Source of the DNA: Anisakis pegreffii | Lineage: Eukaryota > Nematoda > Chromadorea > Rhabditida > Anisakidae | DNA: 64,000 nt | Reading direction: 5' to 3' | Assembly: GCA_035041965.1 (NCBI GenBank) | Contig: JAPYMA010000407.1 | Location: forward strand, 23,085 to 87,084 | Shown here: one piece after another, positions 1 to 10,467 of the stretch | Layout: every line of letters begins with the position of its first letter | How positions within the stretch are numbered: position 1 is the stretch's first letter | The notes under the pieces: generated by a model | What the model was told of the DNA's origin: nothing | Database searches by the model: none | What the model saw: the letters and a program-made list of their open reading frames with translations, nothing else | Position numbers and translations under genes: made by a program

Positions 1-1580
1 GACTGATGCAAAAGAATTCATATGTTAGTGGGCAAGGTTGAGCTTACGGTAGCCTTGAAGGTGGCACCCGAGATAGTATTAATAAAATGCCTATATCTCC
101 TCAACTAAGCCAAATTGCTCAGCAAAATTTTTAATTTTCTGAATCTAGAGGTTGCTGCTGGATCGAACAGTTGAAAAGAAATTCGTATGTTTCCGGGAAA
201 ACTTGAGAAGACGGTTAGCTCGAAGATCGCAATCTGCCTATTGCTAACGTATTGATTGCTCTATAGTGATCAATTTGTATGAATGAGCGCGACTGCGCTA
301 TTGAATTGAGACTCTCTCCAGAAAATGGCAATGTCTGCTCAGGATAGCAAAATCGCTCAACAAAATATATATTTTTCTGAATGAAGAGATCCAGCTAGAT
401 CGACTGATGCAAAAGAATTCATATGTTAGTGGGCAAGGTTGAGCTTACGGTAGCCTTGAAGGTGGCACCCGAGATAGTATTAATAAAATGCCTATATCTC
501 CTCAACTAAGCCAAATTGCTCAGCGAAATTTCCAATTTTCGGAATCTAGAGGTTGCGCTGGATCGAACGTTGAGATGAAATTGGCATGTTTCCGGCAAAC
601 CTGAGAAGACGGTTAGCTCGAAGATCGCAATCTGCCTATTGCTAACGTATTGATTGCTCTATAGTGATCAATTTGTATGAATGAGCGCGACTGCGCTATT
701 GAATTGAGACTCTCTCCAGAAAATGGCAATGTCTGCTCAGGATAGCAAAATCGCTCAACAAAATATATATTTTTCTGAATGAAGAGATCCAGCTAGATCG
801 ACTGATGCAAAAGAATTCATATGTTAGTGGGCAAGGTTGAGCTTACGGTAGCCTTGAAGGTGGCACCCGAGATAGTATTAATAAAATGCCTATATCTCCT
901 CAACTAAGCCAAGTTGCTCAGGGAAATTTCCAATTTTCGGAATCTAGAGGTTGCGCTGGATCGAACGTTGAGATGAAATTGGCATGTTTCCGGGCAAACC
1001 TGAGAAGACGGTTAGCTCGAAGATCGCAATCTGCCTATTGCTAACGTATTGATTGCTCTATAGTGATCAATTTGTATGAATGAGCGCGACTGCGCTATTG
1101 AATTGAGACTCTCTCCAGAAAATGGCTATGTCTGCTCAGGATAGCAAAATCGCTCAACAAAATATATATTTTTCTGAATGAAGAGATCCAGCTAGATCGA
1201 CTGATGCAAAAGAATTCATATGTTAGTGGGCAAGGTTGAGCTTACGGTAGCCTTGAAGGTGGCACCCGAGATAGTATTAATAAAATGCCTATATCTCCTC
1301 AACTAAGCCAAATTGCTCAGCAAAATTTTTAATTTTCTGAATCTAGAGGTTCTGCTGGATCGAACAGTGAAAAGAAATTCGTATGTTTCCGGGAAAACTT
1401 GAGAAGGCGGTTAGCTCGAAGATCGCAATCTGCCTATTGCTAACGTATTGATTGCTCTAAAGTGGTCAATTTGTATGAATGAGCGCGACTGCGCTATTGA
1501 ATTGAGACTTTCTCCAGAAAATGGCTATGTCTGCTCAGGATAGCAAAATTGCTCAACAAGATATATATTTTTCTGAATGC
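1..1580. repeat. ~400-bp tandem satellite, four units
   Basis: The same ~400-bp unit begins at 1 (cut by the window edge), 402, 800 and 1199, each time with gactgatgcaaaagaattc. Spacings are 401, 398 and 399 bp. Each unit is itself two related halves: the first (about 165 bp) contains aaaagaattcatatgtt and the second (about 235 bp) contains the related aaagaaattcgtatgttt, so it is a dimeric repeat. A GC-rich mini-palindrome (gcgcgactgcgc) recurs once per unit. No ORF is conserved across units. The array runs off the left edge, so its true size is unknown. Confidence 0.92.
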
Positions 1581-1990
1581 CTGATTCCGCTGGATGGAAT
1601 GATGCAAAGAAGTTCGTATGTTACTGAGCAAAGCTGAGAGTACGGTGGGCTCCAAGATGGCAACCCCTATGGAAATCCGAAAATAGCCATATGTCCTCAT
1701 GTAATCATTATTGCTCGGTACAATATATGTTGTTCTAAAACCAGAGGTTCTAAGAAGTCGAATGGTGTAATGAAATTTATGTGTTACCGAGCAAACCTGA
1801 GATTGCGATTACCTTGAAGGTGGTAATCCCTATTGCGCTGTAGTAATGTATGCATTGATCTATAGTGATACAATGTATTGAATGCGCGCCTGTGCGCTTT
1901 TTGAGATAGTTTTGAAAGAATATATCTCCTCATGTAGGCAGAACTGCTCGATAAAATTTATGTGCAATAACTGCGTGGTTAAATGACTAC
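1581..1990. repeat. diverged fifth satellite unit
   Basis: This stretch continues the satellite but with many substitutions. It keeps the order of landmarks: gatgcaaagaagttcgtatgtt, the tattg/ctatagtgat stretch near 1850, and a gcgcgcctgtgcgc palindrome near 1885 matching the one in the regular units. It is probably the decayed edge of the array. No gene is seen. Confidence 0.7.
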
Positions 1991-2085
1991 GGCAACTAGC
2001 CCCACCCATAGTTAATGCAACCAACAGAAGTAGTACCCCCGGGGATAAATGATTACGGTAATTAGCCACACCCATAGTTAATGCA
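1980..2085. repeat. direct repeat, ~40 bp at 66-bp spacing
   Basis: Two copies of a ~40-bp sequence beginning aaatgactacggcaactagc and aaatgattacggtaattagc, both ending cccatagttaatgcaa, lie 66 bp apart with five or so differences. A 9-bp inverted repeat (tagtatgtg/cacatacta, 2121-2150) follows. Function unknown. Confidence 0.7.
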
Positions 2086-2344
2086 ATTGCTATCCAGCCT
2101 GGATTCATTTCAGTTGGTATTAGTATGTGTGCGACTTCTAGCACATACTAGGCCAATTACTCTTCAGCTTCGAGAACAAGTTTGTAATTTTTGATTGTAT
2201 TCTATTTTACACCTCGTCTAAATTGATGATATTCTTAATTTGAATGCAAACTCTACCCAGTTGTTGTTTAGTGTTTATCATTGGTTTATTTCTCGTTGCA
2301 TGGATCACAATTAGCTGTAAGCATGCTCATTTACTCAAACTGAG

Positions 2345-2511
2345 TTAATTTCAGTTGAAATACTTCTCATTGTTCCAGAAAGCAGTTGTACATATGCGAG
2401 GTTAGCTGTGGCAGAACGTCTTCATGCGTGCGATGGCTGAGGCGTGTTCTGTGTGTGTTAGATCACGCCGCCTTTTTCCTTAACCTATACTGCAGGATCA
2501 CCTTTCTTTAC
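2345..2511 (+). repeat. dispersed upstream element, copy 1 (before RPC5)
   Basis: Bases 2345-2463 match the reverse complement of 49264-49384 with about three differences over ~118 bp. Bases 2420-2511 also match 59219-59311, with more divergence. The copy ends about 150 bp before the RPC5 ATG and lies in sense orientation to that gene. The core around tgttctgtgtgtgtta is shared by all three copies. It could be a promoter or 5'-leader module, a transposon remnant, or a small duplication. It contains a short uORF starting at 2424. Confidence 0.75.
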
Positions 2512-2658
2512 TTCGTACATTTATTGTGATTAATTAAACGTTTACCGTATTTTCTCCCGCAATCTTGAATCGTAATTTCGTATTTGCAGTGTTGAAAAGG
2601 TGTGAAAGAAAATATTAATCGTTATTTCAATCGGTATTCAATCAGTTAACCAACAACA

Positions 2659-5600
2659 ATGCTTCTCAATGATGTCGAAATGAAAGAAGAATGTGAGGAT
2701 ATCGATGAAGAGGATCCGGTCGTTTCTGAAGTAAAAATCATTGTTTTTTCTTTTGTTTTGCACTTACCTATCAGATTCCAAGGCTATTTTGTATATTGAC
2801 TTATTTTATGTTCCATTTACGTTTCAGTCAAATGTCTTGCATGTGAGGCTGAAGCGAAACTGTATCATGAGAACATATCCATTGCGTCTAAATGTTCCTC
2901 CACTGTAGTCGATGAATAAATTAAAGTTTTGAATGAATCTCGTAGAGGTAGTATAGGTGCTGTGTAGACTGTTAAATTATCGCACAACTACATTTTTATT
3001 TTGTTAATCATGTAGTAACAATTCGTTGCACTGTGTGGCGCTATTATGGGATAACAACAATTGCTTGAGTGTATCCAGTTTGATCCGCTCACGACTCGAG
3101 TGCGCTTCCAATCAGTTTTACCTTTTCCTCAGAGAAATTTTAAAAACTGTTTCCAAAAGAAAAAAATTATCATTTTGTATGCTATGCTATGTAATGAACT
3201 ATGTGCTTCAGTTTGATGTTGTCGTGTGTAGAACGACACCAAACGGTGAGTTATATCGAATACAATATCCCACTCGTAAGTGTGACCCTTACGCTTCGAA
3301 ACGTGCGAAGGCAAAATTCAAGAAATCCGTTAAAATGGTTAGTGACAATGTATAATTGTATTAGAATATTCATTTGTTTGTCAGGCTGCTCAATCGTTTA
3401 ACTTTGATAAAACACTTGCGTTCATAACATTTATGTAACCGACATTCATCGGTTAACCGTTCAGAAAGTTTATTTATATTGAGACTTGGAGACTGTTGTC
3501 ACCTATAGAAAAGCGGATGCTATCTGCCCTATTTTTTGAATTATTCGATCAGTTTCATTTGGAGTTCTCGGAATGAACGTCTCCATAATGCAAAACTTTT
3601 CGTCTCAGAGAAGAAAATCTGGAAGTAGGTTACGTATCAGGAGTTGTACCGACGAAATGAATGTTCCTTGTGTGATTTCTTCAAATTCCCACATTATCGA
3701 TGTATTACACTCATTCCCAGAATGCATTTGTTTTCTTTGTATTCAGTTAGAAATGAAACTAATGGCCGATACAGAATCGGGTTCATTTGATCGAGGTAAA
3801 GCTGAACATCTGGCCACGGTATCCACTGGCGGTGGTCGACAGCCCGCTGGTACGTCATCTTCTGCATCGTACGTTATCAGTTTCTCCTTGTTCTTTCATT
3901 TCAGTTATTTGATTCATCGAACACATTGTTGAACAAAGAAGTTCTTGAAATGCTCTGAACGTTTATCTATTCATCCTATACTCCCATATTTTTCTCGTCT
4001 TCCAACCACTTTATTTTGACTGTTCTTCCAACCTGAATGTTTTATTTTGTCATTATTTGACTTCCATGAAAATTTCATGTGTACAGTCTTATTTTACTCC
4101 AGAAAAATGCTAGATGAAGAAGTATACACCGGACAGAGTTTCCAGAATATTTCACCGGTTCATTATGCGATTGGTTTTTTCATTGATCGTGGGTTCCATT
4201 CGATTATTTTGCTTTCGTTTATTTTTGTTCTCGATTGGATAATAAATTCAGTAATCTTAGACTTAAATGAATGTGTTTGTAAAGTGATTCCACAGTAAAG
4301 CGTGTCACATCTTTATCGTGTTTGTAAGCGAATAAACTCAGGGATTTAGTTATTGCTGTCGCAAGTAAATATTGCGAATGACCCTCATTTGGGATTATTT
4401 CTATCACTCCAATTGAATATGTTTCTTATTGATCATCTGATTGATCATATTTTTTCTTGTGTGTGTATAAAAATCAGTTTTTTCGTTGATATGATTTATT
4501 AAATCAATTAAATGAATAAAAAGTGTGCGAAAGACTGACAATGAGACTTGCCCGTTTCATTTACAGTAAGTTACAAGGTGTGTTATTCGTTGGCGATAAT
4601 GAGTTGAAGTTAAAATGAATAGTTGAATTCAGATGTTCTTCATCTGTGTCCAATGAAAGGAACATTTGAAATGCGACGATCAATCAATTACATAAATGAG
4701 TGTGGTGGTAAGAGCAGTTCGGGCGTGGTGGATTCTGAAGGTTTTCCTTCTTTTTTCTTTTTTAAAGATCTTAGTAACGACTTATAAGATTATAATTCGT
4801 GATTTTACGGCAACCTGAATTGTTAAATTAGCAACAAGAACTAACTACTCATTGAGATCGAGTGCAAATCTTTTATATTCTTTTTTTCGTTTGCTTTATT
4901 TGTTTCATATTTCAGGTCGAGGCGTTATTTTATTCTATTCAACTGTTTTATATTAGGAATTGTTTTTTTCATTTTTTGCCAAAGCTCAATTCAGTTCAAT
5001 TTGTTGAAATACCTTTAATAATTTCAATGAATGTTGAAGTAGAATGGAATAGTTATCCAATTGTTTTTCCGAATTCTGTTTTCGAAAATGTGATTATAAT
5101 ATTTCTTTCTGTTCAGCTGACGATATGGACTCCGAGAACGAGCAAGGACCGGGTCCAGCACCATTGCGGGTTCGTTTTCTGAAGCCGGAAACTGAAAAGC
5201 AGAAGAAGAGAAGGGAGGAATCATCGCTACATCGTAGTAAATTGATTGAAAAAGATCCGTGGATCCCGCTCGATATACACTCTGAATTGGTTCGTTTATG
5301 TCGTAACTCGTCATGTTTGTTTCCATTTTCTCAACCAATCAGAATCTTCTCTCTTCGAAATTTCTTGATCAATTCTTGTCAAAATATTGTTCGGTGGAAA
5401 GTAAACAACAAATCGTGTTGATAATAACTTTACAAATGTCTCAGCTCGACTCTTTATTCGAATTCTTCATTCCAGGAAAGCGTGTCAAAACAGAAACGCG
5501 ATGCTCTAATCTCGCCTCGCGATCTGAACAAATCAATTACGACGGCACCTGACCCCGAAGATTTAATTCAGGAAGCAATCGTTGGTAGCAAAATGGCTCA

Positions 5601-7276
5601 GTTGTAAGTTGTATTCGTTTAGTTGCTTTATTTTGACAGTAACTTTCGACAACCTCATCAAAACAGTTTTATGCAGCTACACAAGGGTTTATGCTAGCAT
5701 ATATAAATTAGCAGTGCTCGAATTTGTCCATTATTGATATCCCTTTGTAACATCTGAAAATGAATTAACGTTCAATGCATTTTCATTGTCGCTTTTGAGT
5801 GATCAAATTTGGTATTGGTTACATTGAGAGCATTCACATTTTTTTCTTTCCATTCACAAGGATTATGAGTGGTTGTGTTCGGATGTATAATACAATGAAA
5901 TAGATAATTGAAGGGATCTCGAGAAAACTGAACAGTTGATTCCATTGCGTCGTATACGTTACTTGAGTGATGAGGATCAAGTTCATGCAGTCATCATTAA
6001 AGGTAATAAATCGAATCATATTGATTCTTATTCGATCATTTTGATATCTTATCAGGCCCTGTCGCGTACAATCAAGCGCTATTCACGATGAGTTCCATCT
6101 GAGCTAGACTCATTCGCGCTTTGAGTATAATGTTCATGTGATGTGCACTTCAGCGCGAGTCATAACAACAACCGAAGCGATGCGTTATGTTTCTGAGGAA
6201 ATCACACGCGATGCTTTCCTGACGTACGTGCGCGATTATGCACACATGGTCAATGGTGTGTGGGTGATCAAAAGTGAAATGCTTTATCCTGGAGAACATC
6301 AAACGGCTTGGCGATCTGCAAGAGACCTCGCGCTTTGCTTGCTTACTTCAAATCTACCTGTTAGAAGGTGACTTTTACGTTCTGATATACTCATCCGACT
6401 ATGTGCATTATTTGCCTTAAAATGATCTTAGATTTTGAAAATAAATTTTCAGATCAGATTTTCGTAATGCGTTTGGGCTGAGCATCGCTGATCTGGATAC
6501 CATTTTGAATACTTTTGCCAAGCTGGATCCGAAATCAGATGAGCGTCGCTGGATTCTGAGGGTTCATTCTGACGAAACGTTTGGAAAAAGGTAAACGAAA
6601 TCAACCAATTCTAAGTCGTTGATCGATTGCTCTTGTGTGATTCAACACGTTATCTTTTGTTTATTTATGAATCCATTGAAGTGTGCTGAATTTAGCAAAA
6701 ATTAATCAGTATGGAGTTATGCGAATGCATTATAATTGGTTGAGTGAGAATTGTATAATGATGCGATCGAATTGAATTGTCAGTTCAACGATGTGATCGT
6801 GACAAGTTCATTGTTGTTGTTTTCAGTAAATTAGAACTTGAAATAATGGTTAATGAGAGACGTTATTGGCATAAACGATGGGAGCAGATCCATCGATATT
6901 TGAATGCGCAAGAAGCAAAAGCAAAAACTGTGTCGCAAACAAAACGACAAAGCAGCCCAAGGTATCATTCATTTCATTCAACTCTGTCTGCTAATTTCAT
7001 ATTGGGAATAATTTTCATCATTTGAAAATTGAGTAGCAACGAAAATTATTCCGCGACGTTTAGTTTCAGTTTGATATTTGTTTTCTCGTCCTAAAAGATC
7101 AATTTGCTTTGACTGCAAATCATCGAACTTCTCCCTGCTCTGATCATGCTTCATCCAAATTCTAAAGCTTGTATCTTCACTTGATTGACTATTTCCACTG
7201 CAGGAGAGGTAGTGTTTCGACAGGTGGCGTGAAGAAGAAGACAGCCAATGCTATGAAAACCGTTATCATAGATTGA
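2659..7276 (+). CDS. DNA-directed RNA polymerase III subunit RPC5 (POLR3E-like), 13 exons
   Basis: Subunit of the RPC4/RPC5 dimer of nuclear RNA polymerase III, which acts in initiation and termination on tRNA and 5S genes. Exons: 2659-2730, 3212-3337, 3747-3868, 4103-4173, 4633-4707, 5117-5289, 5476-5603, 5914-6002, 6056-6091, 6154-6367, 6453-6590, 6827-6961, 7204-7276. All introns are GT-AG, phases agree throughout, and the sum is 1452 nt (483 aa plus stop). Family landmarks recalled from vertebrate POLR3E appear in order: an acidic N-terminus with EEDPVV, then ELYRIQYPTR, VRFLKPETEKQ, SKMAQL, and VNGVWVIKSEMLYP in exon 10. The protein is shorter than the ~708-aa human subunit and ends in a basic tail. 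The start is the first ATG in frame and is followed by the acidic motif. Not recognised: any function for the ~40 linker residues of exon 2. Confidence 0.88.
2828..2920 (+). other. possible alternative terminal exon in RPC5 intron 1
   Basis: After a good acceptor (gtttcag, 2821-2827) the frame continues from exon 1 for 26 codons to TAG at 2906-2908. AATAAA lies at 2915-2920. Splicing here would give a ~50-aa truncated product. The encoded stretch ends in a YPLR motif resembling the YPTR of the proper exon 2, so it may be a decayed exon duplicate. It may equally be intron noise. Confidence 0.3.
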
Positions 7277-10200
7277 ATTAAAAGATGCGATTCTCAGTGA
7301 ACACTTTGTATGAAATCATTTATTACCATCTCTAATTAACATAAATATCTTGAAAATTAGTAATATCATATTGTTTGATAGCCGAGCTCATTCTTAGTGA
7401 ATGAAAAGTTTCGTAAAATCAATTCTTGTCAAGTATCAAGTATTAATTATAGTCATATGTAACAGTGCCGTTTTTATAATGATATTTGTTTGTACAATTA
7501 ATCTGTTTTGTGTTTGATTGCTGCCTTTATTTCAATTTCAATTAATCTTTAACCATGTTGATTATGTAACGCAGTACTCATTTTTGAGGCTGTGATATTC
7601 ATTGATTCGTTGATAAATTATAAATATATCTGTGAAATATTCAGTTGTTAATTGATTGATTGTTGTTATTATCGTTAATATTCTGTTTGTTATTGCTAAT
7701 GCCAACAATAAAACATCTCAACAAAACTATTCGTTACAACATCATGGGAAGGCAACTGAAAACGTCGAAAATGGCCGAATTTGGTCAAAAACACTGAATA
7801 AAAGAGAATATGGAGGAGTATTCGGGGTTAATATATTGAATTATTTGGGCGTAAGTTTAATGGAGAAATGATGCATAAACGATGAATTTAGAATGTGAAA
7901 AGAAAAATACAAGAAGTGATGAATAAACAGTACGTATTGAGATTAGAATGCTATTGTAAGGAAGATGCATAAGACTTGGTTAAAAGATGATACATGCAAT
8001 CTGAATCTCGTTAATCACTACAAAGATGTCGACATCATCCATACAAATAATATAATAATGCCATCGAAATAATAGTTTTTAGTAACCATTTGGTGACTTA
8101 GTTGTTTGTCTTGATAACAGAGTAAGTTGATTATATGTGGAATGAAATAATGTGAAGATAACACCATGAACTGATTGATAAAACGTTTGAGGGATAGATG
8201 TCATGATGTAAGGTCGTACTGAGTTACGAGTGTTTCTGAATATCTGAGATAACTCTCACAGCGAGATTCAGCGGATATGAACGACCTTTACAGCGATCGT
8301 TTCAGAGTGTATAACTCGTCAATGATTCGTCACACAGAAAACATTCAAAAATTATTGTTCGTTCATTTCTAAAAATATGTTCGCTATGTAAAATATCAAA
8401 ATGTGATTTACATGTATGGCGATTCAAATATGCATTGCGCTGTATCACTTGAGTGCTTATTTTCGTTCGTTCATTTCTGAAAGTGTGCTAATCTGATTTT
8501 ATGTTCGCTATATCGTTCACTGGTAAATGCTTTTGTGGTATGAAGCAGTTGGGCATAGATTCTGACAGGAAATGCACACAAAATTGTAATCGGGAGCTTT
8601 ATTAGATCGTGAAGTTAACTGAAGCCTTATTTTTCTTTGCAGTTAGATGATTTTAGTAGTTTTTTTTTACAATTATTGCGGTTGTATTTGGTTGTATTTG
8701 GTTTCATTCTCTGCAAACATCATTCAGGGCCAGTAAATATTTCGTGCAAGTTGGAAACTATACAAATATAACAATGAACGATATTAGCGTATTACTGTAA
8801 TTTATCCTCAAATGCTTGGTTTGTTGCCCCTATTCTTATTGTTGACAATCGCGGGTAACAGAATATTATTTATTACTATGTGTAAGCAGGAATATTACTC
8901 CGTATTGTTGTTTTAACACCAAATATTAATATATTGTTGTTATTGTTATTTGAATACCACATTACGTCGAATGCTATTCATTTAATATTGTACATTGATG
9001 TTGTTGTTATTTTATTTAACTATTGCATAATACCAAATATTGCTGATTTGTTAGCGCTATTTTAATGAAAAGCTGATTAAATTAATTTGATATTGTGTTG
9101 ATCAATTTTATGTCGTATATACGCATTCAAGACACATTCCTATAGCGGTGTAGCATTGTATCTTCAGAGTACATAATACAAATGTGCAGAATGAATGGTG
9201 ATTGCATCCGACCGATAGTCGGTCGAAAAAATCCGATGATTTTGGTCGGAGTCAGATTCCGACCGAATACTTTGGAATGTCGGTCGGATTCCAAGATGTC
9301 GAGTCGGTTGGATTCTGACCGGACGGACAGATGTGATAATTGGTTGGGATGGTGGAAAGTCAAGTGATAAACGGTAACACCAGAGTCATATGTAAATTGA
9401 GATGTCGTTTATCATACATATTTCATCTCGAAAAATTTTGCTTTTGCAAACAGAAAGTTTAGGAAAAGCGAACAAAGTATAGATCACAAATAAGTCCTGG
9501 TTGAATGACGAGTAACAAAGACAAACGGAAATGGCACTCTTTTCAAAAGACAACAAATCGACTGCAGCAAATAAGTGACGTGATACTATTCTTATAGGGA
9601 TTTGAACTGGAACACTGCGAGGTTATGGCATAATTCAAGCAAAAAAAACCTCAGCTGTCGCAGAGCCGAATTCATACAGCAGTAGAATTATTAAGAATGA
9701 TAATTACACATCATTGCAGAGAACCAGTCGAACGACTTCACATAATGACGAGGAAATATTATTAGGGCAAAGTATCGTTCGAATGAGGTGATATAATTCC
9801 AGCTGGGGTGTAGTCAGTGTATTTCATGCTAAGATACCAAAGGATCGCTTTTCAACTGTGTATTGAAGACATTCGTTCATTGATGGAAATTCTCACTATT
9901 TCTCACCCCATTGATTCAATAGAGTTATTCCTACACCCACGACAAAAAATGCATTCACATAAAAGGACCCATTCCACCTTTTCCTTCTGCGGGCAGGTAA
10001 CAGTCACTCAGCAGTTTGATGCATTATAAATCAACAAGGAATGACGGAACAATACAAAAGAAATGTTGAAAATCAAATAACATATAAAATGTTTCAGCCA
10101 AATTTTTAAATTTACATAATTTCATCGTCAAAGGATCACAAATTTCGCAAGAACAACATCCCTAACAACATAAAAACGATGCTAAACTTCAAGAGGTGAT

Positions 10201-10467
10201 AAAAGAAGTTCACGGCTTTAGTCACAGCACCTTTCCTGGAGGACGCTATCAATCTTACTAAAATTATGATTCACTATGTTTTTATGGGTGCCTAATATGT
10301 AGGCAATTCGACCAGCAAAATTATCCAAGAAGAAATATATGAAATTAATTGATTGATGTTCTCGATTCATCGATGCCTATCATTAAGCTTAGAAGTAAGA
10401 ATGCATTGACTGATGGTCAAACATCTAGGAAAGTGGTCACCGTGACAAAGCGCTTCACTGAGTGTAA
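7277..10467. other. convergent intergenic region
   Basis: This lies between the 3' ends of RPC5 (+) and the mannosidase (-). It is AT-rich with TTG/TTA-rich runs near 8920-9020. An open stretch at 7656-7871 has a hydrophobic start and a GTAAGT at its end, but it lacks an ATG and has a TGA just before, so it is not called. Apart from the hairpin cluster at 9204-9325 nothing was recognised. Confidence 0.6.
9204..9325. repeat. GGTCGGA hairpin cluster
   Basis: About 120 bp, clearly richer in GC than its surroundings, in which GGTCGGA and TCCGACC recur. Perfect or near-perfect hairpins: 9209-9225 (cgaccga-tag-tcggtcg), 9244-9264 (ggtcgga/tccgacc) and 9274-9292 (ggaat/attcc around cggtcgg). It may be a remnant of a palindromic mobile element. 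An ORF across it follows from the repeat and is not called. Confidence 0.65.

Noticed and set aside
2424..2511. The dispersed element as a tRNA-derived SINE
   Set aside because: gatggctgaggcg recalls a Pol III box A, but no box B (GGTTCGAnnCC) follows and no tRNA fold could be drawn.
7656..7871. Secreted small protein with a hydrophobic N-terminus
   Set aside because: There is no ATG in frame, a TGA lies just upstream, and there is no acceptor in phase. The run of GTT/ATT codons explains the hydrophobic stretch.
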